A stretch of DNA of 38,719 bases, from assembly GCA_964628455.1 (NCBI GenBank), contig CAZVPD010000015.1, forward strand, positions 1 through 38,719, in the 5' to 3' direction. Both the position numbers and the translations under genes were made by a program. Of this stretch, positions 17,183 to 25,516 are shown piece after piece. The notes beneath the pieces were generated by a model. The model made no database searches. It was not told where the DNA came from and worked only from the letters and a program-made list of their open reading frames with translations. Each line of letters begins with the position of its first letter. The stretch's first letter is position 1. This DNA comes from JAQVWU01 sp964628455. GTDB lineage: Bacteria; Bacillota; Clostridia; Oscillospirales; CAG-272.

Positions 17183-19585
17183 ATGAAATATAATTTTTCT
17201 GCTATTGATAAAAAATGGCAGGACAGATGGGAAGAAACCGGTATTTTTAAAGCGATAAACGACTTTTCCCTTCCGAAATATTATGCTTTGATTGAATTTC
17301 CCTACCCTTCGGGTCAGGGGCTCCATATCGGGCATCCGCGCCCTTATACGGCACTTGATATTATTGCGCGTAAAAAACGCATGCAGCATTATAACGTGCT
17401 CTTCCCTATCGGCTGGGACGCTTTTGGTCTTCCCACCGAAAATTATGCGATCAAGAATAAAGTCCATCCTGCCGTGATCACAAAAAAGAACATAGCCCGA
17501 TTTACAGCACAGCTGAAGTCGCTGGGGCTTTCTTTTGACTGGTCAAGGGAAGTAAATACCACCGATCCCGAATATTATAAGTGGACGCAGTGGATATTTC
17601 TCCAGCTTTATAAACACGGACTGGCATACAAAAAAGAAATGTCCGTAAATTTCTGTACTTCCTGTAAAATCGTTCTCGCAAACGAAGAAGTTGTAAACGG
17701 AGTATGCGAACGATGCGGCGGCGATGTGGTCCGCAAAGTAAAAAGTCAGTGGATGTTAAAAATCACCGATTATGCTCAGCGGCTGATTGATGATCTTTCC
17801 GGTTTGGATTTTATCGAACGCGTCAAGACACAGGAGATCAACTGGATAGGCCGGTCCGAAGGCGCCGATGTTCAGTTCCGTGCGACGACGGGAGATGTTA
17901 TAACAGTATATACAACACGTCCCGATACTCTGTTCGGAGCTACTTACATGGTCATGTCACCGGAACATACACTGATAAATACATGGTCCGAAAAACTTAA
18001 AAACAGAGACGAAATAAAAAAGTATCAGATTTTGTCCGCAAAAAAATCGGACTTTGAACGTACGGAGATCTCAAAAGAAAAGACAGGAATCAAACTGGAC
18101 GGGGTGGCTGCGATTAATCCCGTTAACGGCCGTGAAATACCGATATATATATCCGACTATGTTCTTGCGACTTACGGCACAGGTGCCATTATGGCTGTTC
18201 CTGCTCACGATACACGTGACTGGGAATTTGCAAAGAAATTCGGTCTGCCTATTGTTGAAGTAGTCGGCGGCGGAAATACGGAGGAATCGGCTTATACCGA
18301 TGTCGATTCGGGAATTCTCGTAAATTCCGGATTTCTTAACGGTCTGGACGTTGCGGAAGCGAAGATTAAAATAACCGAATGGCTTCTGGAAAACAAAACA
18401 GGTGAAAAGAAAATAAATTACAAATTGCGTGACTGGATATTTTCGCGTCAGCGCTATTGGGGTGAACCTGTCCCGATGATATTATGCGAAAAATGCGGCT
18501 GGGTGCCTGTTCCCGAAGAGGAATTGCCTCTCATGCTGCCTGATGTTGACGCGTATGAACCCACTGATACAGGTGATTCCCCTCTTTCTCTGATCACCGA
18601 TTGGGTGAACACCACCTGTCCCTGCTGCAAAGGGGAAGCAAAACGTGAAACGGATACCATGCCCAACTGGGCCGGATCGTCATGGTACTTCATGCGTTAC
18701 TGCGATCCGAAAAACACGTCTGCTGTCGCATCAAAAGAAGCACTCGATTACTGGATGCCCGTAGACTGGTATAACGGAGGAATGGAGCATGTAACGCTTC
18801 ATCTGCTTTATTCTCGTTTCTGGGCAAAATTTTTATATGATATCAACATACTTTCATGTCCCGAACCTTATTTGAAACGTACAGCCCACGGTATGATCCT
18901 CGGCGAAAACGGTGAGAAAATGTCAAAATCCAAGGGCAATGTAATCAATCCGGATGACATTATAGCAGAATACGGAGCGGACACCCTGAGATTATACGAA
19001 ATGTTTATCGGTGACTTTGAAAAATCAGCGCCCTGGTCACCTTCTTCGATTCGGGGATGCAAACGGTTTCTCGACCGCACGGCTTCTCTTACAGATATGG
19101 TTAAAGAAGGCGATGTCACACCGAAGCTCGAAAACGCTTTTCATAAAACCATAAAAAAAGTCACTGAAGACATCGACGATATGAAATTCAACACAGCCAT
19201 TGCAGCCATGATGACTTTATTGAATCTGATCTTCGACAACGGTTCTCTGACGGTCGGAGAATTGAAAGTTTTTATAACGCTGCTGAATCCTTTTGCCCCG
19301 CATCTTACCGAAGAGATGTGGGAAAACCTCGGCGGCTGCGGTTTGCTTTCCGTTGCATCCTGGCCCGAATATGACCAAACAAAAACGGTCGATGAGATGA
19401 TTGAAATAGCCATACAGATAAACGGTAAACTGCGGGGAACAATCTCCATACCGTTTAATTCTCCTGAAAACAATGTGCTTGAAGCAGTAAAAGCGGAAGG
19501 AAATATTGCCGGAATGATTTCCGACAAAAAAATCATAAAAGAGATATATATTATGAACAAACTGGTGAATATAGTTGTCAAATAA
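17183..19585 (+). CDS. leuS: Leucyl-tRNA synthetase
   Basis: Charges tRNA-Leu and edits misactivated amino acids. The 800-residue class I enzyme has the HIGH motif in GLHIGHPRPYTALD (about 46-59). A zinc-ribbon-like insert (CTSC...CERC) follows near 155-180. The CP1 editing domain includes TTRPDTLFGATYMV and TGAIMAVPAHDTRDWEFA with the editing aspartate. The KMSKS loop is EKMSKSKGN (about 577-585), and a C-terminal anticodon-binding bundle ends the protein. GAGGAG lies before the ATG. Only 34 bases separate it from rsfS, so there is no room for the T-box leader seen on some Firmicutes leuS genes. Confidence 0.97.
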   Translation: MKYNFSAIDKKWQDRWEETGIFKAINDFSLPKYYALIEFPYPSGQGLHIGHPRPYTALDIIARKKRMQHYNVLFPIGWDAFGLPTENYAIKNKVHPAVITKKNIARFTAQLKSLGLSFDWSREVNTTDPEYYKWTQWIFLQLYKHGLAYKKEMSVNFCTSCKIVLANEEVVNGVCERCGGDVVRKVKSQWMLKITDYAQRLIDDLSGLDFIERVKTQEINWIGRSEGADVQFRATTGDVITVYTTRPDTLFGATYMVMSPEHTLINTWSEKLKNRDEIKKYQILSAKKSDFERTEISKEKTGIKLDGVAAINPVNGREIPIYISDYVLATYGTGAIMAVPAHDTRDWEFAKKFGLPIVEVVGGGNTEESAYTDVDSGILVNSGFLNGLDVAEAKIKITEWLLENKTGEKKINYKLRDWIFSRQRYWGEPVPMILCEKCGWVPVPEEELPLMLPDVDAYEPTDTGDSPLSLITDWVNTTCPCCKGEAKRETDTMPNWAGSSWYFMRYCDPKNTSAVASKEALDYWMPVDWYNGGMEHVTLHLLYSRFWAKFLYDINILSCPEPYLKRTAHGMILGENGEKMSKSKGNVINPDDIIAEYGADTLRLYEMFIGDFEKSAPWSPSSIRGCKRFLDRTASLTDMVKEGDVTPKLENAFHKTIKKVTEDIDDMKFNTAIAAMMTLLNLIFDNGSLTVGELKVFITLLNPFAPHLTEEMWENLGGCGLLSVASWPEYDQTKTVDEMIEIAIQINGKLRGTISIPFNSPENNVLEAVKAEGNIAGMISDKKIIKEIYIMNKLVNIVVK

Positions 19586-19623
19586 TTAATCGAATATTCA
19601 AATTTGATTTTATATCCAGACTA

Positions 19624-19652
19624 TTGACATAACAGCCTTTTTCATGTATAAT
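19624..19652 (+). promoter_or_regulatory. Consensus sigma-A promoter for rpsU
   Basis: TTGACA (19624-19629) and TATAAT (19647-19652) with an exact 17-bp spacer, in the gap after leuS. Transcription would start near 19659, giving an untranslated leader of about 70 bases that contains a short GAGAT/ATCTC hairpin and ends in a GGGGGAGGG ribosome site. The perfect match suggests strong, independent transcription of rpsU. Confidence 0.85.
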
Positions 19653-19729
19653 ATATAGGAGATCGTATCTCTTGAGAGAATACTCTTTGGGTTATATCTC
19701 TTTGCTATAAGCGGGGGGAGGGAATATTA

Positions 19730-19906
19730 ATGGCAGAAATCAGAGTTAAAGAAAATGAAACACTTGACAGCGCTCTTCGCAGATTCAAACGTCAGTGCGC
19801 CAGATCCGGTGTATTGACCGAACTTCGCAAAAGAGAACATTATGAAAAGCCGAGTGTAAAACGCAAGAAGAAATCAGAAGCAGCCAGAAAACGTAAATTT
19901 AAATAA
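19730..19906 (+). CDS. rpsU: 30S ribosomal protein S21
   Basis: A 58-residue basic protein: MAEIRVKENETLDSALRRFK at the start, then RQCARSGVLTELRKREHYEK, and a Lys/Arg-rich tail ending KRKFK. This is the S21 pattern almost throughout. S21 sits near the anti-Shine-Dalgarno region of 16S rRNA and helps initiation on natural mRNAs. It has its own perfect promoter (19624-19652) and a GGGGGAGGG ribosome site 7 nt before the ATG, and appears monocistronic. In many relatives rpsU lies near a GatB/YqeY gene; none follows here. Confidence 0.97.
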   Translation: MAEIRVKENETLDSALRRFKRQCARSGVLTELRKREHYEKPSVKRKKKSEAARKRKFK

Positions 19907-19939
19907 TAAAAACGCAGTATCCGCACTGTTTTTTATTAT
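19902..19939 (+). terminator. Terminator hairpin overlapping the rpsU stop codon
   Basis: CAGT (19915-19918) pairs with ACTG (19925-19928) around a 6-nt loop. Outside a CG bulge, the A-rich AATAATAAAAA (19902-19912) pairs with the T-rich stretch 19929-19939. The T6 run after the core gives an intrinsic terminator on the plus strand. Confidence 0.7.
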
Positions 19940-20008
19940 CCGCAATTAACCGGAATACGAATGATTTCTAACCAGGTTTTTTCGGTTTTTATTAAATGAA
20001 TATCTAAT

Positions 20009-20039
20009 AAAGAGAATGTGTTTTTAACACATTCTCTTT
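20009..20039. terminator. Perfect 14-bp hairpin in the rpsU-nnrD gap
   Basis: AAAGAGAATGTGTT (20009-20022) and AACACATTCTCTTT (20026-20039) form a perfect stem with a TTT loop. It stands in the 313-base gene-free gap 19907-20219 between convergent rpsU and nnrD. The tail on the plus strand (CCTTTGTC) is only moderately T-rich. It is probably a second or bidirectional terminator. I see nothing else with coding potential in the gap. Confidence 0.65.
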
Positions 20040-20219
20040 CCTTTGTCAAATACTGTTTTATAAGGCTTTCCGGGGTATAAAAATTTATTTCCTCACCATA
20101 TCACAGCATTCCTGTCAGGTTGCCGGTTCAGGATCATTCATACAGAATAAAGGATAAACTTTCCGATAATTGTGAGTTTTGATCGTGTTTTAGCAAACTT
20201 CGGCACTGTTATATATCTA

Positions 20220-21083
20220 TTACCTGTCGTTTTCGCGAAAAATTCCGCATAAATCCGAAAGCATATCCGAAGGAAGCATTCCGTATTGCGACAATCGCGC
20301 TGCACAGCGGTCTGCAGCAAGTCCGTGAAGATAAACACCGGAAACCGCGGCATCATAGGCCCGGTATCCCTGCGCCGAAAACGAGGCGATGATTCCCGCA
20401 AGAACGTCCCCGCTTCCTCCTTTTGATAGTCCGGGATTACCCGTATCATTGATGTATAATTCTCCGTCGGGTGACGCCACATAAGTGATATGATCCTTCA
20501 ATACAACAATGCAATTGTTTTTAACGGCATATTCAAGGATGATCTGTTCACGCGATCCTTTGATATCGTATATTTTTCTGCCGGTTAACCGTGCCATTTC
20601 ACCTGCGTGCGGTGTGATAACAGGCGGGTGTTTTGCTGTTTTCGGTGATATTTCATAAACGGATATCGAATTCAACGCATCGGCATCCAGAATCAGCTGG
20701 CATTCGGCCTTATCAAGCAATTGCTTTATAATCTCTCCGGTATCAGCGCATAATGTCATACCGCATCCCGCAAGACAGGCGCTGCCCCGGTTTATTTTAT
20801 TGATGAGCGCCTCTGAACAAATCGAAGAAATCGTTCCTTCATTATTTTGGGTAAGCGGAAAATACGTGCACTCGTCTGTTTTCGACGATACCGATTCAAT
20901 GACTTTTTCCACAGATGCAAGACAGACGATGCCCGCACCGGCCCTCAGGGATGCCGAGACGGCCAAAGCCGCGGCACCTCTGTAATATTGGCTGCCCGCT
21001 ACAATAGTCAACAATCCGAAATCACCCTTATTCGAATCAATAGGACGCTTTTTTAAAATACGAAAAACCTCATATTCCGTCAT
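20220..21083 (-). CDS. nnrD: ADP-dependent (S)-NAD(P)H-hydrate dehydratase
   Basis: Repairs hydrated NADH and NADPH using ADP as phosphate source. The 287-residue protein is the ribokinase-like C-terminal half of YjeF only. It has LTIVAGSQYYRGAAALAV (about 25-42), LILDADALN (130-138), VITPHAGEMARLTG (155-168) and the catalytic anion-hole motif NPGLSKGGSGDVLAG (216-230). The NnrE epimerase half is absent and not seen nearby. The start ATG follows AGGAACGGA on the minus strand. It faces away from the glycosidase gene at 21238, with their 5' regions in one 150-base gap. Confidence 0.92.
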   Translation of the reverse strand: MTEYEVFRILKKRPIDSNKGDFGLLTIVAGSQYYRGAAALAVSASLRAGAGIVCLASVEKVIESVSSKTDECTYFPLTQNNEGTISSICSEALINKINRGSACLAGCGMTLCADTGEIIKQLLDKAECQLILDADALNSISVYEISPKTAKHPPVITPHAGEMARLTGRKIYDIKGSREQIILEYAVKNNCIVVLKDHITYVASPDGELYINDTGNPGLSKGGSGDVLAGIIASFSAQGYRAYDAAVSGVYLHGLAADRCAARLSQYGMLPSDMLSDLCGIFRENDR

Positions 21084-21181
21084 GTTATATTCCGTTCCTG
21101 CCTATATTTTCAGTCTGTCCTGGCAAACTCCGTTCCGGTACTTTCAATTGCAGCATAATAAAAAAACAAAATAACATCTGT

Positions 21182-21210
21182 TTGACAAATGAATGATATA
21201 CGGATATAAT
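21182..21210 (+). promoter_or_regulatory. Consensus sigma-A promoter overlapping the 5'-most ATG of the glycosidase frame
   Basis: TTGACA (21182-21187), 17-bp spacer, TATAAT (21205-21210). The in-frame ATG at 21193 lies inside the spacer, so a transcript from this promoter (start near 21217) would not contain it. This argues for a downstream translation start. Confidence 0.8.
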
Positions 21211-21237
21211 AAAATAAAAACGAAAGGCTGTGATTTT

Positions 21238-22332
21238 CTGAAAAAAGGTTATACTGTCGACCGTTCGCTTATAAACGGGATGTGCGAGCAACTTTATGAT
21301 TTCAATATAATCCGCGGACATTCACTGCAAACAGCATTTGAAAAACTTCGCGATATGAATGTCCGGAGTTTCCGGGCATGGATGCATTTCGGTACAATAT
21401 TCAACGGTTATAACAGATTCAATCCGGATGAAGTGAAATATTACCACAGGCTATTTCAGGGTCTGACCAAATGCGGTATAAAACAAATCCTTGTAATGAG
21501 CCATAACTGGTTTCTTGACCATCCCGCCGTAAAAAAACGCGCAGTTATGAATACTCCGCAGCGTGATATGAATGCCGGTTCACCTTATAAGAGGTTTCTT
21601 GAAATGTATGAAACATCGTGGTATCTGGCAGCAAAGGAGTTTTCGGAAATCGAATACTGGGAAACGGGAAACGAATTGAATCATAATGTCTTTTTATCGC
21701 CTGTCGCGAAACAGAATAATTCCGGATTTTCCTGTTTTACTCATGCGGAAAAAGCGGAGATCATGACCGATATGATGTTCGCCGCAACAAAAGGGATGAA
21801 ACAAGCCGATGTTGAAACCGTTTCGGTTATGCCCGGTATGGCGCCTGCGGAACCGCTTGAGACCGGTTATATCGCCCGGACCCTCGAATATATATATGCG
21901 AATATCGAACGCGGTGATTTCGGTTCGAAAGACAGCGACGACTTTTTCGAAGCTTTATGCTGGCACCCGTATTGTGCGGGTTCCATGCCGGGAGATGTAT
22001 GGAAAAAATACAACGACGATATCTATGAAGTTGCCTGCCGGCACGGTGACAGGGGTAAAAAAGTTTTTTTAAGCGAATTCGGTTTTTCGGATATCGGGAG
22101 CAGTGATACGGATGTGTTTTTATCAAAAGCAGGCCTGGAGAAATACATGATCGCACGGGAGTCGATGCCTTATGTCGAATCTGTGCACGCGTTCAGACTG
22201 TTTGACGATTATTCAGCTTATAGTTGGGGCGGTAATTACGAGAAATATTTCGGTTTTTACCGCGACGTTTGCGAAGGATGCACGATCAAAGCCCGGGGAA
22301 AAGCGCTGCGGGATTTATACAATAACGTGTAA
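21238..22332 (+). CDS. Clan GH-A-like glycoside hydrolase
   Basis: A soluble protein of about 364 residues with the (beta/alpha)8 glycosidase pattern: ETGNELNH with the Asn-Glu acid/base pair, LCWHPY, and LSEFGFSD carrying the likely nucleophile Glu. The layout recalls families GH39/GH5; substrate is not predictable. No signal peptide is visible, so it probably acts on imported sugars. The frame is open back to an ATG at 21193, but that ATG lies between the -35 and -10 of a consensus promoter. I therefore place the start at a CTG (21238) with GAAAGG 10 nt upstream; the next in-frame ATG is 21280. The non-ATG start is inferred. Confidence 0.75.
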   Translation: MKKGYTVDRSLINGMCEQLYDFNIIRGHSLQTAFEKLRDMNVRSFRAWMHFGTIFNGYNRFNPDEVKYYHRLFQGLTKCGIKQILVMSHNWFLDHPAVKKRAVMNTPQRDMNAGSPYKRFLEMYETSWYLAAKEFSEIEYWETGNELNHNVFLSPVAKQNNSGFSCFTHAEKAEIMTDMMFAATKGMKQADVETVSVMPGMAPAEPLETGYIARTLEYIYANIERGDFGSKDSDDFFEALCWHPYCAGSMPGDVWKKYNDDIYEVACRHGDRGKKVFLSEFGFSDIGSSDTDVFLSKAGLEKYMIARESMPYVESVHAFRLFDDYSAYSWGGNYEKYFGFYRDVCEGCTIKARGKALRDLYNNV

Positions 22333-22339
22333 AGACACA

Positions 22340-22361
22340 GGAGCGGTATTGAAACCGCTCC
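22340..22361. terminator. Hairpin between convergent genes
   Basis: GGAGCGGT (22340-22347) pairs with ACCGCTCC (22354-22361) around a 6-nt loop. It lies 7 bases after the glycosidase stop and 7 before the DegT-like gene end. Neither side has a strong T-run, so termination strength is uncertain. Confidence 0.55.
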
Positions 22362-22368
22362 ATTCGTA

Positions 22369-23634
22369 TTAAATTCTGTAAGCCTCGTAAACTTTATGGA
22401 AAGCATCGCATATCTGGCTGATATTTGTTTCACTCCAGCTTTCTAGGATAAACACCATGACGGTATCGCTGAGGGATTTCGCGGCATTCGGCACATCATT
22501 CAAAGTATAGTATTTATTGCGGTCACCCTTGTATTCCGGGGCTGACCAGGGATAGCCGCTTGATCCGAAAACATGGCGTTTTGTATACCAGTCTGATGTA
22601 AACGGTGTTGCCGCATAATATGAATTGACCGGCACGCCTTCGGCACTCAGCGCAGCGCAGAAGGCAAATTTATCGCAGGATGTATATCCTTCGCGGAACA
22701 GTATGCGCATAAACCAATAGGAAGGAACGGCTCCGTCGGGCAGTTTATTAAAATATAAAGCGGGTATGTCCGATAAACCTTTTTTTATTTCGGACGCCAC
22801 TCTGCGCCGTCCGTCGGCAATCATCCGTGTTTTTTTTATTTGGGCACGTCCGACCGCACAATGCATTTCATCCATGTTAAAATTCAAAGAACCGACACAG
22901 TTTCCGTTGCCGTCATAACCGAAAGGTTTGCCGCGATCGGAATTCTGACGTATTTTACGGTAAATATTTTCATTTTTCGTAAAAACGATCCCTCCCTGAC
23001 CGCCTACACAGACATGTTTGCCGAACATAAGCGAAAAACCGTTAGCTGCCCCGAAAGTTCCAACCGGTTTGCCGTTGACCGAAGCGCCGTGTGCCTGCGC
23101 TACATCCTCAACGACCGGAATTCCTTTTTCATCGGCGAATTTAATAATTGCTTCAATATCACAGGGCTCGCCGCCGATATGCGCCGCCAGGATCGCGCTC
23201 GTATTCGAAGTATAACGTGCTTTGATGCCGTCGAGGGATAAATTAAAACTGCCCTTCTCACTGTCCGCAATCACAGGAATACAGTTCATCATCACAACAG
23301 GCATCAGACCGCCCGGATCGGTAACCGGCGGTGTTATGATTTCGGTAAACGGTTCGATTTCCAGAGCGCGCAGCGCTACGAACACGGATGTTGTTCCGCT
23401 GTTTACGGCATCCGCAAATCCTCCGCCCAGCATTTCCGCAAATTCCGAGCAAAACGATTCTTCTTCGGGTCCGCCGTAACCGGGTGCTGTCCCTTCGGCA
23501 ACAGCACGGTCAATAACGCCGTTTACAGCTGCTTTTTCATCGGCGCCGAAATGCCGTCTGGGTTCAAGCGGAACGGCAACGGATTTTTTCCCTCCGTTTA
23601 TTGCAAGTTCCGAAATCAATTTTTCATCGGGCAT
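22369..23634 (-). CDS. DegT/DnrJ/EryC1/StrS-family PLP protein
   Basis: Members usually aminate keto-sugars or act as sugar-modifying PLP enzymes. The fold markers are present: NSGTTSVFVALRAL (about 78-90, counted from these coordinates), EDVAQAHGA (176-184) and the PLP-lysine stretch FSLMFGKHVCVGGQGG, with Lys at about 206. The common GD before FSF is GA here, and the GEGG loop is GQGG. AGGAG at 23642-23646 sits one base from a first ATG (23640) but 7 from a second (23634), so I place the start at 23634 (421 residues). It is flanked by no nucleotide-sugar genes, so its sugar substrate is unknown. Confidence 0.85.
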   Translation of the reverse strand: MPDEKLISELAINGGKKSVAVPLEPRRHFGADEKAAVNGVIDRAVAEGTAPGYGGPEEESFCSEFAEMLGGGFADAVNSGTTSVFVALRALEIEPFTEIITPPVTDPGGLMPVVMMNCIPVIADSEKGSFNLSLDGIKARYTSNTSAILAAHIGGEPCDIEAIIKFADEKGIPVVEDVAQAHGASVNGKPVGTFGAANGFSLMFGKHVCVGGQGGIVFTKNENIYRKIRQNSDRGKPFGYDGNGNCVGSLNFNMDEMHCAVGRAQIKKTRMIADGRRRVASEIKKGLSDIPALYFNKLPDGAVPSYWFMRILFREGYTSCDKFAFCAALSAEGVPVNSYYAATPFTSDWYTKRHVFGSSGYPWSAPEYKGDRNKYYTLNDVPNAAKSLSDTVMVFILESWSETNISQICDAFHKVYEAYRI

Positions 23635-23734
23635 ATCCATTCTCCTGTTTTTTTATATATTTTGATTATAACGTGTTTTTTCATGCGGGCTTCGATCACC
23701 GAATTTTATATAAAGTTATCTTATTTCCGACCTA

Positions 23735-23763
23735 ATTGTATCACACACGGGGTTTGCTGTCAA
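23735..23763 (-). promoter_or_regulatory. Sigma-A promoter for the DegT-like gene
   Basis: On the minus strand, TTGACA (23763-23758), a 17-bp spacer, then TACAAT (23740-23735) with a TGA just before it (extended -10). The start would be near 23728, leaving a leader of about 95 bases. Nothing else was recognised in 23641-23905. Confidence 0.8.
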
Positions 23764-23905
23764 CATGATAAGATTTATAACATATAAAACAAAATGAAAT
23801 GTTTCATCCTGATTTACAGATTTATAATTCTTCAATGATCTTTCTTTTTTCATACGGCTGACGCTTTCGGAATGTTTCCGGTGATTTTATGGTTTTTGTT
23901 TGGAA

Positions 23906-24358
23906 TCAATCGGATTCCGTCAGCCCTGTTATCAGCTTATTCAGACGGTTTTCTTTCGTTTCCGCTTTTACGGCGCTGCCGATAAAGTTTACTTGTTCCC
24001 GTTTCAGATAATCCGGCTGTTTCAGAAATTTTTCCAAAACTCCATGATCGCTTAATGCTTTCTCTATCTGCACAGGGACAACATACCGGCGTTCCTTCGT
24101 ATCTCTTGCCAAAGTGACATGTATGACTTCTCCGATCTCTTTACAGACAGCTTTTCTGATATAGTCGTTATACACCAGATAATGTCCGTTTTTTGAAGGA
24201 AGCAATGTGTGTTTAAAACTGTGTCCGTCTACTGTTATCAGCACAGGGATATTCCCTTTTGAACCGAATTCATCGGATGCCGGATAGGGAAAATAAAAAA
24301 CTGCCCACTTGATTTTTCCTTCAAGCTTCCTGATCTCACAATCGAATTCATATGTCAT
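23906..24358 (-). CDS. YdeI/OmpD-associated-like protein with DUF1905 domain
   Basis: A 150-residue soluble protein. The N-terminal DUF1905-type domain shows the DEFGSKGNIPVLITVDG and ARDTKERRYVVPV blocks. The C-terminal part (KFLKQPDY..., ending near KLITGL) is a YdeI/OmdA-type segment. The biochemical role of the family is not settled. The frame is open further upstream, but AAAGG at about 24366-24370 with 8-nt spacing sets the start at the ATG at 24358. It stands alone; 24359-24777 upstream holds only gene remnants and a terminator. Confidence 0.75.
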   Translation of the reverse strand: MTYEFDCEIRKLEGKIKWAVFYFPYPASDEFGSKGNIPVLITVDGHSFKHTLLPSKNGHYLVYNDYIRKAVCKEIGEVIHVTLARDTKERRYVVPVQIEKALSDHGVLEKFLKQPDYLKREQVNFIGSAVKAETKENRLNKLITGLTESD

Positions 24359-24468
24359 TGTTTTAACCTTTCTTTTTCCGTAAACTGCCGAATTCAAAAC
24401 CGGATATGATTCCGTCGAACAAAAATCCGAAGGCGGTACAGACCGGGTGATGAGCATCCCGTTTTCGG

Positions 24469-24640
24469 TTATGCGGTATAATAATCAGCTCTGCAGACAG
24501 GTTCTTGATCAGGTAAAACGGATGTTTCAGTCATCGGTTCGTCACTGTGATGTGTTTCCGGCACAGCGGTGCACGCCGTTAAAAAGAAATTATTCAAGCG
24601 GGATGACGAATAACTTTTTACGGAATATTTTGATATAAGA
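24469..24640 (-). pseudogene. Possible decayed lipoprotein gene
   Basis: On the minus strand one frame reads IKIFRKKLFVIPL, which resembles the basic and hydrophobic start of a signal peptide, then hits TAA. The next frame continues NNFFLTACTAVPETHH, with a lipobox (LTAC), and ends at a stop near 24469 after about 30 more polar residues. Joined by one frameshift, the two would make a short lipoprotein start. No ATG remains at the expected place (ATC instead). This is an inference from a short stretch; the rest of 24359-24660 shows nothing convincing. Confidence 0.3.
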
Positions 24641-24647
24641 CGGATTT

Positions 24648-24689
24648 GCCGAAAAACAACGGAGCTGCGGCGTCCATTACCGCAACTCC
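24648..24689 (-). terminator. Intrinsic terminator of the sigma-factor cassette
   Basis: Reading the minus strand, GGAGTTGCGG (24689-24680) pairs with CCGCAGCTCC (24670-24661) around a 9-nt loop, with one internal mismatch. It is followed by the T-rich GTTGTTTTTC. It lies about 90 bases after the stop of the 81-residue gene. Confidence 0.7.
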
Positions 24690-24777
24690 GCTGCAAAACC
24701 GCCAGACAGGTCAACGCTTCACTCAATCCGACGGAATGGATTTAAATCTGCTCCGTCCGAATAGCCGGATTCGATTT

Positions 24778-25023
24778 TTATTCTTCACCGAATATTATTT
24801 TATATTTTTCTGATACGGAAAACGCTTTTCTGAATATTTCGGCTGTTCTCCTGTATATCGGCGTGTCAAATATGTTTTCCGAAGCAGTATGAATAAAAAA
24901 TTCCGCATCGCTGCCGGATTTTATAATTTGCTGATCTATTTTCGTTTTTATTGAATCTGTCAGTTCAGACGACGGCATAAGACAGCCGAAATATAAACCA
25001 AGCAATTCGTCTGACTTATTCAC
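24778..25023 (-). CDS. 81-residue protein coupled to the ECF sigma factor gene
   Basis: Not recognised. The GTG start at 25023 overlaps the end of the sigma gene by 8 bases, and GGGGTGAT just upstream pairs well with the 16S 3' end, so translation is probably real and coupled. The protein is soluble and charged, with no membrane segment and no HxxxCxxC zinc anti-sigma motif. It starts MNKSDELLGLYFGCLMPSSE and ends YKIIFGEE. Position directly after an ECF sigma gene is where anti-sigma factors often lie, but nothing in its sequence proves that role. It could also be a truncated relative of one. Confidence 0.6.
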   Translation of the reverse strand: MNKSDELLGLYFGCLMPSSELTDSIKTKIDQQIIKSGSDAEFFIHTASENIFDTPIYRRTAEIFRKAFSVSEKYKIIFGEE

Positions 25024-25516
25024 TGATAATCACCCCGCAGTTCCGAAGCTGTTTTTTAAATTCAAGCCGTGCTTTCGATAATCTTGAACGGACTGCCGAG
25101 GCTGACAGATTCAGCAGTTTTCCGGTTTCATCGCTTTTCAAACCCATATTATGCAGAAACAGGATTTCCCGCTGGTCTTCCGTTAGCCGCGACAGGGCTG
25201 CTTTTATGGCTAAAGTTTCTGTCATGCACTCATCGGCATGATATTCGGTATCGATCTCTTCATTGTATTCGACCGGGAAAGGCCTGCGCTTTTTTTCCCT
25301 CAAAAAGTCATTTTTTACATTGATTGCGATACGGAATATCCATGCTTGATAATTATCCGGTTCTTCGTTTGTATTATTTAAATACCGCCATAAATTCATA
25401 AAAGTCTGCTGTGTCAGGTCAGCTGCATTGTCTGTACCGGTACAGGCGGAATGATACGCGTATACTTTTTTTGCGAAATCAAAATAGAGCTTGTTAAAAA
25501 GCTCAGTCTCTTTCAT
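25016..25516 (-). CDS. ECF-type RNA polymerase sigma factor
   Basis: A 166-residue sigma-70 family factor with only regions 2 and 4. Region 2 spans about 8-76, with AADLTQQTFMNLWRYL, and AWIFRIAINVKNDFLR, which would contact the -10 element. Region 4 spans about 104-155, with LTEDQREILFLHNMGLKSDETGKLL and the SASAVRSRLSKAR recognition helix. The frame is open further upstream, but the family start fits the ATG at 25516, which lies inside the end of the previous gene (14-bp overlap) with only a purine-rich GAAGAAGAAG before it, suggesting coupled translation. No matching promoter motif could be identified in the window. Confidence 0.9.
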   Translation of the reverse strand: MKETELFNKLYFDFAKKVYAYHSACTGTDNAADLTQQTFMNLWRYLNNTNEEPDNYQAWIFRIAINVKNDFLREKKRRPFPVEYNEEIDTEYHADECMTETLAIKAALSRLTEDQREILFLHNMGLKSDETGKLLNLSASAVRSRLSKARLEFKKQLRNCGVIISE

